64,000 bases of DNA from contig UQYM01000009.1 in assembly GCA_900545315.1 (NCBI GenBank), forward strand, positions 3,969-67,968, in the 5' to 3' direction. Source of the DNA: an uncultured Alistipes sp. Its GTDB lineage: Bacteria; Bacteroidota; Bacteroidia; Bacteroidales; Rikenellaceae. How positions within the stretch are numbered: position 1 is the first letter of the stretch; each line of letters begins with the position of its first letter. The notes under the pieces were generated by a model that searched no databases, had not been told where the DNA came from, and saw nothing but the letters and a program-made list of their open reading frames with translations. The position numbers and the translations under genes are program-made. Of the stretch, positions 53,191 through 62,747 are shown in pieces.

Positions 53191-54441
53191 TCAACGTTTT
53201 GGTTTTATACAAATCGTCATGACAACCGGATTGTGATCACTCCAGCGAAATTTCAATGGTAGCGTCTCGATCGACAACACCTCAATCTGGGGCGAAACAA
53301 AAAAGAAATCGGTCAAGGTCTGCACTGAAGAGTCGGGATCAAAGGGGTGATCAAGATAACGCAACGACGGTTTAGTCTCGTCGTAAACAAATCGTCCTAC
53401 GCGGCGAAATCCTTTATAATCAATCGGCTGCGGCACAAAATTGGGATTGGACAGTTCGGCCGCCGTGGGAATATAATCCGGCGGATATTGATTCCAATCG
53501 CCCCCAGTGATGGTTGCCATACCAGCAGAATCGGCCGCAGCAAGTAAATCGGCCAAAAAGACAGACTCCTTATAGCGCATATCACCGGTATCATACGCCG
53601 TGTTATGTGTATTGTTGATCATGATTGTATCACCGGCCTCCGTCAGGAAGCGGGCAGACAATAGTCCACGTTTCAGATTAAACAACCGAACCGGAAAAGA
53701 AAAGGCAGAAGGATATTGCAGGCGTACAGCATCTATCGGTTCCCAACGGGAAAGCATCAACAAGCCACTGTTCACCCGACCAATCGGATTATGAAGAGGT
53801 ATTGGAACACACCAAGCCCGATAATTATAGGCAAACAGAGCGGTATATTCAGGGAAAGCCTGGCAAATTAATGCCGCCTCGTCGATCCGATAGCTCCGAT
53901 GCGACGAACGGTCCACCTCCTGCAACAACATCACATCGGCATCGATCTGTTGCAAAGTCAACACAATACGGGCGAGGTTTGCTGCCGTACGTACCCGGCT
54001 GTCCCGCACACGTTGGCCTCCGTCATAGAAAAAATCCATGTCATCCCCTAACCCGCCGTAGCCAATATTCCAGCTTACCAATCGAATGGTATCCGGCATT
54101 TGTCCCACAGGTATGGCCTCCGCCAAATTTCGTACAGAATCGGATGGTTCGGCAAAAGGGGTCGGTTTGGGGAGTGCTCCTTGAGCCGTAGTACGGGTCG
54201 AATCGGTCGTTTCGGACTCTCTGTTGACATCGCTCGACTGTTCCGAACGGACACGATCGGCCGGTTTCTGCACCGCGGCCCCGCCCTGCAGCGGAGTGAG
54301 TGGTTCAACGGCAGCAGGCCGATATTCGGCGATCCACGAATAGATAAACAAGAGCAATACGACTGCTAATACTCCCCCCACACACCATATCGCTACACTG
54401 ACGATACGTCGTAAAATATTTCGTTTGCTCTTTGTCTTCAT
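53191..54441 (-). CDS. Membrane-anchored endonuclease/exonuclease/phosphatase-family protein
   Basis: A 416-residue protein: basic start, one membrane segment (about residues 13-32), a Ser/Glu/Arg-rich linker (about 45-105), then an EEP-fold domain. Conserved motifs are SWNIGYGGLGDD near 125, LQEVD (catalytic Glu), GDWNQYP and SDHNPVVM (catalytic Asp-His). The domain faces outward if the start is an anchor. The fold covers phosphodiesterases, sphingomyelinases and DNases; the substrate cannot be assigned. The 493-base gap to gcvH suggests independent expression. Confidence 0.82.
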   Translation of the reverse strand: MKTKSKRNILRRIVSVAIWCVGGVLAVVLLLFIYSWIAEYRPAAVEPLTPLQGGAAVQKPADRVRSEQSSDVNRESETTDSTRTTAQGALPKPTPFAEPSDSVRNLAEAIPVGQMPDTIRLVSWNIGYGGLGDDMDFFYDGGQRVRDSRVRTAANLARIVLTLQQIDADVMLLQEVDRSSHRSYRIDEAALICQAFPEYTALFAYNYRAWCVPIPLHNPIGRVNSGLLMLSRWEPIDAVRLQYPSAFSFPVRLFNLKRGLLSARFLTEAGDTIMINNTHNTAYDTGDMRYKESVFLADLLAAADSAGMATITGGDWNQYPPDYIPTAAELSNPNFVPQPIDYKGFRRVGRFVYDETKPSLRYLDHPFDPDSSVQTLTDFFFVSPQIEVLSIETLPLKFRWSDHNPVVMTICIKPKR

Positions 54442-54861
54442 ACTTGTCCGTATTTAACCAATCAGGAGGGCTCATCGGTCGCAATCGATTGCATCTGAAC
54501 GATAAGTCCTTACCCTCACGGCACTAAAGATAATCAGAATCTCGAGGAGTTCAAACTGCACCGCCACAAACCGTACGGTTTTACCGTAAAAACAGACCAA
54601 TAGACCGATCCACACAAAACTTTTACCCACTTGGCCGCACAATGATCTGGTCCTGTTCATTGCACACGAACGCATCAGTGACACTGTTTCGACCATGTCC
54701 CACACTACATTACTTTCATCCAAGAGATAAATTTGTTTGTTTGAATAGCCACATTCGCAATACCCGGCATCAACAAATCCGAATATACAGACGGCCCTCC
54801 ACAACCCGTCCTATAATGCAACATCCCTTTAGTACAGTCCTCTCACCTCCAGGCACAAAAA
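54442..54861. other. Gap between two reverse-strand genes, nothing recognised
   Basis: About 420 bases upstream of the EEP-family gene. No protein-like frame and no clear -7 box for it. Confidence 0.45.
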
Positions 54862-54892
54862 ACGGAGCATATGATTGTTGCATATGCTCCGT
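54862..54892 (-). terminator. Terminator of the conserved unknown gene
   Basis: ACGGAGCATATG (54862-54873) pairs with CATATGCTCCGT (54881-54892). On the reverse strand it ends in TTTTTTG, about 60 bases after the stop. Confidence 0.9.
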
Positions 54893-54952
54893 ATGGTTTT
54901 CGGTTATCTGGTCCCGGTGTTCCATGGCACCGCAAAGAGCTTTCACTCGTTT

Positions 54953-55645
54953 CTAAATATCGTCCAGCTCGTAGGTGTAGCCGAGCCGTTTGCCGGTTTG
55001 GAATTTCGAATTCTCAATTTTGGTATTGAACTGATCCACCGAAACAACTTTAACAATGTCGTATGGGGGTACGAGCAGATCGAAGTCCAACGCATAATCG
55101 ATCGAGGCCTCAATGATGTGAATCAGTGCCTCCCGATCAATCTGATGCGAGCCGAAATGATCGTGATGGATACCGACCTGACGTTTCCCCTCGACAAAAT
55201 ATTGCTTTTCGCGATTGACGAAAATTCGTCCAATCAGGTACCCCTCATCTGCACTGCGGTTATACTTGAACGAGTCCGTCAGAAAATTATAAATACTGAT
55301 AATACCGCAGTAAGAGTTGGCTTTATTCTCTTGTACATAAGGATTTTGCCAAACATCGTGTTCACGATTGAATTCGAACACGTTCGTGTGCATGCTGAAG
55401 ATCAGAATATCATCAGCGATCTGTAATTGCACTTCAAATTTACCACGATCGCGGTATTCGATTTTGACTTCGCGATCCAACTCTTCCAGTCGATCATCGA
55501 GATCTGCTGCCATTTCATGCAGTGTCTCTTTCAATGAGGTAAAAACCGAAAAAGTGTTGTCAAAAACAAGTTGATTGAGGGCGGCTTTGCCGCTGAGTTT
55601 GTCAAGTAGGGCGGCATTTAACGTCGCACCAGGGTCACTGTCCAT
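54953..55645 (-). CDS. Conserved protein of unknown function
   Basis: A 230-residue soluble protein that I do not recognise by name. It has an acidic start (MDSDPGATLNAALLDK), a predicted helical stretch about residues 25-60 (SLKETLHEMAADLDDRLEEL), then an alpha/beta body with FEVQLQIADDILIFSMHTNVF, NSYCGIISIYNFLTDSF (seen in parts) and many aromatic residues. No signal peptide, membrane segment or catalytic motif is visible. Strong promoter and terminator show that it is a real single gene. The long 5' leader (about 130 bases) is noteworthy. Confidence 0.8.
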   Translation of the reverse strand: MDSDPGATLNAALLDKLSGKAALNQLVFDNTFSVFTSLKETLHEMAADLDDRLEELDREVKIEYRDRGKFEVQLQIADDILIFSMHTNVFEFNREHDVWQNPYVQENKANSYCGIISIYNFLTDSFKYNRSADEGYLIGRIFVNREKQYFVEGKRQVGIHHDHFGSHQIDREALIHIIEASIDYALDFDLLVPPYDIVKVVSVDQFNTKIENSKFQTGKRLGYTYELDDI

Positions 55646-55779
55646 AATTTTTTTGGAGTATTAAGATAATCTGTTAGGTAATGTTACGATGAAACTCGGT
55701 CCATCAGCATTCAGCGTTGTAACAACGGTCAACCCCATGGGGCAGCAAACCGAGTACCGAAAATCGTTAGTTTATGTCA

Positions 55780-55811
55780 CAAAGGTAACAACATTCGTTA
55801 TTCTTACCAAA
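55780..55811 (-). promoter_or_regulatory. Promoter of the 230-residue unknown gene
   Basis: On the reverse strand TTTG (55808-55811), 20-bp spacer, TACCTTTG (55780-55787): ideal match, about 135 bases before the ATG. The remaining 406-base gap (55646-56051) holds this promoter and the next gene's terminator only. Confidence 0.8.
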
Positions 55812-55995
55812 GCGATCATTGAAAGAGCGCAATAATCTAAGTCAGATCTTTATTACAGGGTCAACAGATATTTGCGACACGTGGCCGTCTCCTTTCGTTC
55901 TTTTGACCAACCGTTCGATGCAGGCTTCCCATTTCGTGGCAGCCTATCACTTATCTGCCATCCTTGTCCTGCCATCTCAGTACACCCGACATAAA

Positions 55996-56029
55996 AACCT
56001 CTTCGCAATTTTACAATTACGAAGAGGTT
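55996..56029 (-). terminator. Terminator of the LysM glucosaminidase gene
   Basis: AACCTCTTCG (55996-56005) pairs with CGAAGAGGTT (56020-56029), with an inner AATT/AATT stem. On the reverse strand it ends in TTTTTATG, 22 bases after the stop. Confidence 0.88.
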
Positions 56030-56051
56030 AAAGATCGCTGTTGAAAGCTTA

Positions 56052-57035
56052 TTACATCAAACGAATCTGTTGTCCGCTCTTCACTTCGCTATCGGCTGCG
56101 CGACGGTTCATGTTGCAAAGATTCTTCAAACGAATTCCATACTTTTGAGCAATGCTGTACATCGTCTCGTTCTCTTTGGCCACATGAATCAACTTGCCGT
56201 TTTCACTGCGTTTGTTTTTCTGCCGCAAGTAAACCATTTCGCCCGGTTTCAATACAGGAACCGTAGTCAGATCATTGTACTTGAGCAGCTTTTTGACCGT
56301 AAGCCCAAATTCGGAGGCAATGGTAGCGTAAGTGTCACCCGCCTGAGCAGTGGTAAATTCGCTGCCGTTGTTGTGATATACGGTATGGTGACCGGCGTCC
56401 CCCGTAATGGCAATGCTGTAATTGTCCACATCCACAACCGGCTCGTTGGTGGCAGGCTCTGCAGCCGCCAAGGTCTGTTGCGGGGTCTCGACAGCCTGCT
56501 GCGGGGTTGGCGTTAACTCCTCGCCCCGATCAAGATGATAGAGTTGATTGTCCTCAATAATCTTGATCAACAACTCGGCATAGGCCGGATTGGTGGCATA
56601 ACCCGCCTGCTTCAACCCATAAGCCCAACCCTTATAATCCAACGGATCAAGTTTGAACAGATCCTGGTAACGAGCCGACTTATCCAGAAATTCCGAGTGA
56701 TCGGTGTAGGAGTCCTCCACCGTGGCGTATTTGCGGAAGCACTCCCCCTTGGCGTCATCGTCGTGAGAGATGGTCATACCGGTCCAACTACTCTTGCATT
56801 TGATGCCAAAATGGTTGTTCGCTTCACGAGCCAACCGACCGTTCCCATCATCTGACTCAAGCAGGGCCTGCGCCATGGTGATACTGGCCGGAATGCCATA
56901 AATCTCCATCTCCTCGATGGCTAAAGCTTTGTATTTTTGAATATACTCTTGACGCGTCAGACGATCCTGTGCCTGGACAGAAAAAGCCATGACCGATGCG
57001 CCAAGCAGAAACAGAGGAATAATTTTCACTTTCAT
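56052..57035 (-). CDS. Secreted glucosaminidase with two LysM domains
   Basis: Peptidoglycan hydrolase of the GH73 (FlgJ/Auto) type. From ATG 57035 there are 327 residues: signal peptide with cleavage near QA-QD (22), a glucosaminidase domain (about 28-165; ITMAQALLESDDGNGRLA with likely catalytic Glu60, ANNHFGIKC, YATVEDSYTDHSEFL), a Thr/Gln/Pro linker, and two LysM repeats (about 220-275 and 280-327) that bind peptidoglycan. The frame opens 12 codons upstream. A role in daughter-cell separation or wall turnover is the usual inference. Confidence 0.93.
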   Translation of the reverse strand: MKVKIIPLFLLGASVMAFSVQAQDRLTRQEYIQKYKALAIEEMEIYGIPASITMAQALLESDDGNGRLAREANNHFGIKCKSSWTGMTISHDDDAKGECFRKYATVEDSYTDHSEFLDKSARYQDLFKLDPLDYKGWAYGLKQAGYATNPAYAELLIKIIEDNQLYHLDRGEELTPTPQQAVETPQQTLAAAEPATNEPVVDVDNYSIAITGDAGHHTVYHNNGSEFTTAQAGDTYATIASEFGLTVKKLLKYNDLTTVPVLKPGEMVYLRQKNKRSENGKLIHVAKENETMYSIAQKYGIRLKNLCNMNRRAADSEVKSGQQIRLM

Positions 57036-57083
57036 GTGGCTTCCTTTTGTAGGTTTAGCAGACATACACAAAAATAGAGAAAT

Positions 57084-57114
57084 ATTGGAATTTGCACAAA
57101 ATTCTTTAGTTTTG
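57084..57114 (+). promoter_or_regulatory. Promoter of the DUF4254-GT9 pair
   Basis: ATTG/TTGG at 57084-57088, 18-19 bp spacer, TAGTTTTG at 57107-57114. The ATG follows 20 bases later. It is divergent from the glucosaminidase gene. Confidence 0.6.
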
Positions 57115-57134
57115 TAGTATTAATCCCAAGCCTT

Positions 57135-57740
57135 ATGAACTTCACAACGCTCTGCCAGGAAATTTTCCCGGCCGTCATCGAAGATTATCATCGCTATGAC
57201 AATGTGGATCAACCAATTGCTAATCCTTATAAAAAGGGTTCGATCGAGTATTTGCTCTATCTGAAAAATTGGATAGATACCGTGCAGTGGCACCTGGAGG
57301 ACTTGATTCGTGATCCCAAAATCGATCCGGTTGCAGCGCTTGAACTCAAACGCCGTATCGACCGCTCAAACCAGGAGCGAACCGATATGGTGGAGTATAT
57401 CGATAGCTATTTCCTGGACAAATTCAAAGATGTGAAGGTGGCTGCCGATGCCAAAATCAATACCGAAAGCCCGGCTTGGGCAATCGACCGTCTGTCAATT
57501 TTGGCACTGAAGGTTTACCACATGGCTCAAGAGACCAAACGAACCGATGTGAGCGACAAACATATCCAGGAGTGTCAACGTAAACTCGACGTGCTGCTTC
57601 AGCAACAACAGGACCTGACCACTGCTATCGAAGAGCTGTTGGAGGATATGGCTGCCGGCCGTAAGTACATGAAGGTATACAAGCAGATGAAAATGTACAA
57701 CGATCCCGAGTTGAATCCTGTATTGTACGCGGCAAAATAG
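57135..57740 (+). CDS. DUF4254-family protein
   Basis: A 201-residue, mostly helical cytoplasmic protein with no catalytic motif recognised. MNFTTLCQEIFPAVIEDYH, then KGSIEYLLYLKNWIDTVQWHLED (seen in parts) and a long helical C-terminal part (LDVLLQQQQDLTTAIEELLEDM) match DUF4254, a Bacteroidota family. It sits 7 bases before a GT9 glycosyltransferase gene, an arrangement I recall as common, and is probably translationally coupled to it. Function unknown; a partner of LPS core synthesis is inferred from context. Confidence 0.8.
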   Translation: MNFTTLCQEIFPAVIEDYHRYDNVDQPIANPYKKGSIEYLLYLKNWIDTVQWHLEDLIRDPKIDPVAALELKRRIDRSNQERTDMVEYIDSYFLDKFKDVKVAADAKINTESPAWAIDRLSILALKVYHMAQETKRTDVSDKHIQECQRKLDVLLQQQQDLTTAIEELLEDMAAGRKYMKVYKQMKMYNDPELNPVLYAAK

Positions 57741-57747
57741 TCTTTAC

Positions 57748-58794
57748 ATGGTTTCTCGTTCCCAATCGGCTTCATTACGGATTTTGGTGATTCGCCTTTC
57801 GGCGATGGGCGATGTTGCAATGAGCGCACCGGTCGTGGGTGCTTTGCGCAAAGCCTACCCAGACGCACAGATCGTGATGATGACCCCCTCTTTTTTGCAG
57901 CCCTTCTTCCGCGGAATTGAACGCCTGGAGTTCATCTCTCCGGATTTCAAAGGACGGCATAAGGGGCTACGTGGCCTATTGCGGTTAAGTGCTGAATTGG
58001 GACGTTTTGACATGGTTGCGGATCTACATGATGTGATCCGGACCAAAATGTTGCGCAAAGTACTCTGCCTGCGGGGAGCCAAAGTGGTACATATCGATAA
58101 AGGCCGTGAAGAGAAAAAAGCACTGGTCGCGTTAGAGAACAAAAAACTGGTACAATTAAAGACTACGATTGAACGCTATCGGGATGTCTTCCTTAAACTG
58201 GGTTTTGACATTCCACCGATCGCTGTACCGCCCCGGGTGAAGTATACAATGAGTCCCGAGACCGCCAAACTGGCTGGCGAACACAACTGTACCTGGATTG
58301 GAATCGGCCCGTTTGCCCAACACCAAGGAAAGATCTATCCGTTAGATCAGATGGAGCGGGTAATCGCAAACCTTTCGACACGCAAAAACGTACGGCTGTT
58401 TATTTTTGGAGGCGGGCCAATTGAACGGGAGTACTCGGAACGGATGGAACAGAAGTATCCCCGAGTAACCTCGGTAATCGGTCGGATCAAATTGGGGCAG
58501 GAGATGGAATTGGTCTCCAACCTGGATTTGATGGTTAGCATGGACTCTTCGTCCATGCATATGGCATCGTTGGTGGGGGTTCCAGTAGTATCTATTTGGG
58601 GGGCAACACACCCCTATGCCGGATTTTATGGTTTGGGCCAAGATCCCCAAAATGCAATTCAGCTCAATATGGCTTGTCGTCCCTGCTCGATCTATGGGAA
58701 CCGCCCCTGCGCGTACGGAGATTACCCCTGTATGAAAAACATTACGCCCGAACAAGTGGTTGAAAAGGTGTGCCAGGTCGCACAGTTGGATTAG
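57748..58794 (+). CDS. Family 9 glycosyltransferase (heptosyltransferase-like)
   Basis: A 348-residue GT9 enzyme, the family that adds heptose to LPS inner core from ADP-heptose. Visible are ILVIRLSAMGDVAMSAPVV at the start (seen in parts; the RLSAMGDV motif is diagnostic), WIGIGPFAQHQGKIYPLDQM, MDSSSMHMASLVGVPVVSIWG and the C-terminal CRPCSIYGNRPC. The sugar could be heptose, glucosamine or another. Start ATG 57748. The stop is followed by a 434-base gap before the MFS gene on the other strand. Confidence 0.9.
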   Translation: MVSRSQSASLRILVIRLSAMGDVAMSAPVVGALRKAYPDAQIVMMTPSFLQPFFRGIERLEFISPDFKGRHKGLRGLLRLSAELGRFDMVADLHDVIRTKMLRKVLCLRGAKVVHIDKGREEKKALVALENKKLVQLKTTIERYRDVFLKLGFDIPPIAVPPRVKYTMSPETAKLAGEHNCTWIGIGPFAQHQGKIYPLDQMERVIANLSTRKNVRLFIFGGGPIEREYSERMEQKYPRVTSVIGRIKLGQEMELVSNLDLMVSMDSSSMHMASLVGVPVVSIWGATHPYAGFYGLGQDPQNAIQLNMACRPCSIYGNRPCAYGDYPCMKNITPEQVVEKVCQVAQLD

Positions 58795-59139
58795 CAGCTG
58801 TGGATCCGGATCTGTTTTTTAGCCAAACGATTGTGCAGCCATTGTCCCCTAACCACAAAAGATTCACAAGTCTATTCGTGTTTATCCGGGCATTCACGCT
58901 GGATTTTCTTAATTACCCCTTGACAATAATTGTGATGCAACGTGGGTGGAGAGATTTACTCCAAGGATCGTAGTCTTCTCTATATTCCTATCCCTCCCCA
59001 TTTAATTTTATGCGGAGATACCAGACTACCCTCTTCACAGCCCCCGCAACGTCCATGCAATGGGGGTTTAACGTCGAATGTGTACATATAATGCCCGTAG
59101 GCATTCGTTCCCGTTCCTACCCACAATAAAATCGGAATA
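58795..59139. other. Convergent intergenic region, nothing recognised
   Basis: About 345 bases between the GT9 stop and the MFS terminators. No gene and no clear GT9 terminator. Confidence 0.45.
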
Positions 59140-59180
59140 AAAAAAGCTACTACTAAAGCGTTTACTTTTAGCAGTAGCTC
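59140..59180 (-). terminator. Terminator of the MFS transporter gene
   Basis: AGCTACTACTAAA (59145-59157 approximately) and TTTTAGCAGTAGCT form a stem with one G-T pair. On the reverse strand it runs into TTTTTTATT. It is the second of two hairpins after the MFS stop. Confidence 0.82.
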
Positions 59181-59193
59181 TGATTCTGTAAAA

Positions 59194-59220
59194 GCTCTAC
59201 CGACCCAAGGTCGGTAGAGC
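59194..59220 (-). other. Perfect 12-bp hairpin just after the MFS stop
   Basis: GCTCTACCGACC (59194-59205) and GGTCGGTAGAGC (59209-59220) form a perfect stem with a 3-base loop, only 8 bases after the stop codon on the reverse strand. There is no T tract, so it is not a normal terminator; it may protect the mRNA 3' end or cooperate with the terminator 15 bases further on. Confidence 0.85.
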
Positions 59221-59228
59221 GCATTGAA

Positions 59229-60638
59229 CTATTTCTGAATGTTGGGAAGTTCGAGGCCGTATCCTTTGATCGTATTCTCTCGTTTAAGCAGGAAAGCAAA
59301 CAGGATCGACAATACCCCCAGTGCCGTAAAAATCAGCATTGGAATCGTATAATCGTAAGCGACCTCTGTCGCAACTTCCGAAACGACTGTACCCGTAATC
59401 TCCTCGGCTACAGTTTCATTGTTATCGATGACACAATAGTTATTCAGGACCTTACCGATCAAATAAGGCACTCCCATCAGGCCCCAGTTTTGAATCCAGA
59501 AGATCAAGGCATAAGCCGTACCCAACTTGTTTTCGGGAATAATCTTGGGTACAGAAGGCCACATTGCCGAAGGAACCAGCGAAAAAGCCACACCCAATGC
59601 AATAATCAGGGCGAGTGCCAACCACCAGCTGGTAAATGCGGGTATGGCAAACAACAAATGGATACCTACAATCATGAACGAGCCGATCAACATGATCGTC
59701 GCGCCTTTACCCTTGCGGTCGTAAAGGTTACCGAAGAAGGGAGTCAACAAGATCGTACCGAAGGGCAACAACGACGGGATAATACCGGATAGTTTGCTCG
59801 ATATGCCGAACTTATTGATCATCAAATCCGGCGCATACTTCAAGAAGGGGAACACTGCCGAATAGAACAGCACGCAAAGAATAGCGATATACCAGAAGCC
59901 CTTCAGTTTGATAATATCGAAAATATCCCGAAAACGGAACGGCTCTTCGGGTGCTGCAGTCTCTTTCAGCTCCTGATCGCGTTTTGCATCCATCACCACA
60001 AACACCACAAACGAAATCATACCGATGCAGAGCAGCAACAGCCCCAACAAAATCGGCATGCTGACTGACTTGAAATGTGCTGCCAACAGCGGGGTCACTC
60101 CCAACGCCAACGCGGTACCGATTCGGGCGCAGGCCATCTCAAGTCCCATTGCCAACGCAAGCTCCTTACCTTTAAACCATTTGACAATAATTTTGGAAAC
60201 CGTAATGCCTGCAATCTCGATACCGACCCCAAAGATGGCATAACCAATCGAAGCCCATAACACCTGTGTAGAAATAGAGACCCCGAATATATGGACCATC
60301 GATCCGCCAAAGTCGCTGGCAATGGCCCAATATTTAATGCCCACACCGACCACCATGATGATCGTTGACATCAGGCCGGTGAAACGGACGCCCATTTTAT
60401 CGAGGATCATACCCCCGAAAATCAGCATCAGCAGGAATACGTTAAACCAACCGTATGCACTGGTAAAGAACCCATAGTCACTGCTGTCCCAAGCCATCTG
60501 CGTCTCCAGCATATTTTTGAGCGGCGCCATCACATCCGTGATAAAATAGCCGCACAACATCGTGAAAGCGACCAGCGCTAACACACTCCAACGAGCCGTA
60601 GCCGACTCGCTGATCTTCTTTTGTAAAGCTGCTACCAT
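59229..60638 (-). CDS. MFS transporter of unknown substrate
   Basis: A 469-residue major facilitator protein with 12 or more membrane segments. Conserved features are the first-helix region ALVAFTMLCGYFITDVM, the loop 2-3 region GGMILDKMGVRFTG, the central cytoplasmic loop (about 215-240, DAKRDQELKETAAPEE) and FFGNLYDRKGKGAT. A periplasmic insert lies near residues 405-425. The N-terminal half resembles anion or organic-acid facilitators more than sugar carriers, but I cannot name the substrate. It is followed by two hairpins. The TPR gene upstream on the same strand is 114 bases away. Confidence 0.85.
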   Translation of the reverse strand: MVAALQKKISESATARWSVLALVAFTMLCGYFITDVMAPLKNMLETQMAWDSSDYGFFTSAYGWFNVFLLMLIFGGMILDKMGVRFTGLMSTIIMVVGVGIKYWAIASDFGGSMVHIFGVSISTQVLWASIGYAIFGVGIEIAGITVSKIIVKWFKGKELALAMGLEMACARIGTALALGVTPLLAAHFKSVSMPILLGLLLLCIGMISFVVFVVMDAKRDQELKETAAPEEPFRFRDIFDIIKLKGFWYIAILCVLFYSAVFPFLKYAPDLMINKFGISSKLSGIIPSLLPFGTILLTPFFGNLYDRKGKGATIMLIGSFMIVGIHLLFAIPAFTSWWLALALIIALGVAFSLVPSAMWPSVPKIIPENKLGTAYALIFWIQNWGLMGVPYLIGKVLNNYCVIDNNETVAEEITGTVVSEVATEVAYDYTIPMLIFTALGVLSILFAFLLKRENTIKGYGLELPNIQK

Positions 60639-60752
60639 TTATCTGTTATCTATTTATTGTTTAAAATTATTTCTCTATCCTTGAGCCACATTGCGGCGCT
60701 AAACCATCGGTTAAGCTGCGCACCTTACACCCCGTCTCTCCACGGATCGAAA

Positions 60753-62747
60753 CTATTTCTCCAACGTACTGCCGTAGAGTTTCAACACGCGATAGGCATC
60801 CTGCAAGCCCAGTTCTCCCGCCTTACTCATATCGAGACACCCTTTGCGGGTATCCTTCAGGAAGATCTGAACCAGCCCCCGGTTGTAATACGCCTCGGCA
60901 AAATAGGGATTCAACTCGATCGCCTTCGTGTAGTCCTCCATCGCCTCCGGGATACGTCCCGAACGACACAACAGATTGGCCCTATTATAATAGATGTAGG
61001 CAAACTCCGGGAACAACAAAGCCGCTTTGTTCAAATCCGCTATCGCATCATCGTAGTTGTAGGTCCGGGTGTAACTGTTTTTGAGTTGGCTGGCCGGATC
61101 GGTATCCACCGTAATCCGCTGATAACCGTTGTCAATCGAGGTGATAAAGTCCACCATCTCGCTCTGCGTCGTACTTCGGTTGATGTACAGGAATGGATTG
61201 GAGGGCGCCAGATCGATCGCCGCCGTATAATTGGCAATAGAACTGGTATATTGCCGGATCAATGATTGCGTGATTCCGCGTTTGAACAGCAACTGCCAGG
61301 TCGGCAAGCTGAACCGCAACGAGTCGGCAATCTCCCGATCAAAGGCAAACAACGAATCCGCCGGGAAATCACTGTCCCGATTCACCAATTTCATATAGGG
61401 GTTGCCAATCTGTTGCCGGAACTCCTCCACCTTCGGCACATAATAGGTCGTATGCACCACGGTAGAATCGGGACGAACCAACGAAAACTTAAACAACGGC
61501 AACAACGCAATATCGGCACTGGTTGGAGCAATCCGTTGTGCCCCCTCATTGCCTCCCATATGCGCATCGAACGAGAGCAACTGATTGAACCGTTTGCTGG
61601 TATCGGCATACGCTGAGAAGGTGCTGTCATTCAGCTTGGAGCGATATTCCGCAATTTTTTGATCCGCGATTTTCTTGTCACTCCGCGAGCCCTGCATGTC
61701 GTTGAGCATATAGCGCAATACTGACCGTCCCAAATAGGCATTGGCAAAATCGGGATAGAGCTCAATGGCTCGCGTATAATCGTCAATAGCCGCCGGGTAA
61801 TCTCCCAACTGGCGATAGAGGCCGGCCCGGTTATAATAGAGCAACACATTGTTCGGAGAGTAGAGGGCAACTTTATCGTAATCCTCCAAAGCGTGATTGT
61901 AATCTCCGATCTGTGTGCGCAGGATTGCCCGGTTGAAGTAGGTCAGCGAACTGGTTGAATCCAAATCCAGCACGCGGCTGAAATCTTCGATTGCCTGTGT
62001 CGGTCGATTCAAATTCGAATAGACCAAAGCCCGATTGAAATAGGAGGGCAAATAGGTCGAATCACACTCGATCGATTTGTTGAAATCGGCCAGCGCATCG
62101 TCATAACGCTTCTGATCCATATAGAGCGTTCCCCGACGATTATAGGCCGACGGGCTCTCCCGATTGGTTCGGACCGCCGTATTGAAATCTTCGAATGCGC
62201 GCGTGGTATCCTTTAACATCAGATAGCAGGTTCCCCGGTTGATATAGGCGTCAACTACTTTGTTATCAAAGCGGAGAAACATGGTAAAGTCCTCAATCGC
62301 CTTCTCAAACTGTTGGCTCAACAAATAGGTGACCCCACGACTGAAATAGGGATCCGGACGATCGGGGCGGAGATCGATCGCTACCTGATAATCCTTGAGC
62401 GCATCGTCGTAATTCCCCAGCCGGGAACGTGTAATGGCCCGATACTGGTAAGCATTCGTAAAGACAGGATTGGTTTCGATCGCCATGGAGAAATCTTGCT
62501 CGGCTCCCAAAAGATCATCCAAATTATATTTGGCAATGCCCCGCAAGAAATAACCTTCATACGCCTTGTTGTCCACCTTGAGCAGGACATTCAGCGTCTC
62601 GATTGCATCACGAAATTTGTTGTCAATGATGTAGCTTCTGCCCACCCAGAAAAAGTAGTTTTTGTTCAACTGGGCTGAAACCTCCGCACAACCCAGCGTC
62701 ACAAACAGCAGCAATCCGACAAAAAATTTACGCATGTATGGATTCAT
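60753..62747 (-). CDS. Secreted tetratricopeptide-repeat protein
   Basis: A 664-residue protein with a signal peptide (hydrophobic about 8-22, cleavage near VSA-Q). Residues about 28-350 hold roughly nine or ten tandem 34-residue TPR units (RGIAKYNLDDLLGAEQDFS, YFNRALVYSNLNRPTQAIEDF, YYNRAGLYRQLGDYPAAIDDY in shortened form). A non-repeat region of about 130 residues follows, then three or four more TPRs at the C-terminus. Likely periplasmic scaffold; partners unknown. Start ATG 62747 or ATG 62735 (MRKFFVG). Confidence 0.88.
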   Translation of the reverse strand: MNPYMRKFFVGLLLFVTLGCAEVSAQLNKNYFFWVGRSYIIDNKFRDAIETLNVLLKVDNKAYEGYFLRGIAKYNLDDLLGAEQDFSMAIETNPVFTNAYQYRAITRSRLGNYDDALKDYQVAIDLRPDRPDPYFSRGVTYLLSQQFEKAIEDFTMFLRFDNKVVDAYINRGTCYLMLKDTTRAFEDFNTAVRTNRESPSAYNRRGTLYMDQKRYDDALADFNKSIECDSTYLPSYFNRALVYSNLNRPTQAIEDFSRVLDLDSTSSLTYFNRAILRTQIGDYNHALEDYDKVALYSPNNVLLYYNRAGLYRQLGDYPAAIDDYTRAIELYPDFANAYLGRSVLRYMLNDMQGSRSDKKIADQKIAEYRSKLNDSTFSAYADTSKRFNQLLSFDAHMGGNEGAQRIAPTSADIALLPLFKFSLVRPDSTVVHTTYYVPKVEEFRQQIGNPYMKLVNRDSDFPADSLFAFDREIADSLRFSLPTWQLLFKRGITQSLIRQYTSSIANYTAAIDLAPSNPFLYINRSTTQSEMVDFITSIDNGYQRITVDTDPASQLKNSYTRTYNYDDAIADLNKAALLFPEFAYIYYNRANLLCRSGRIPEAMEDYTKAIELNPYFAEAYYNRGLVQIFLKDTRKGCLDMSKAGELGLQDAYRVLKLYGSTLEK

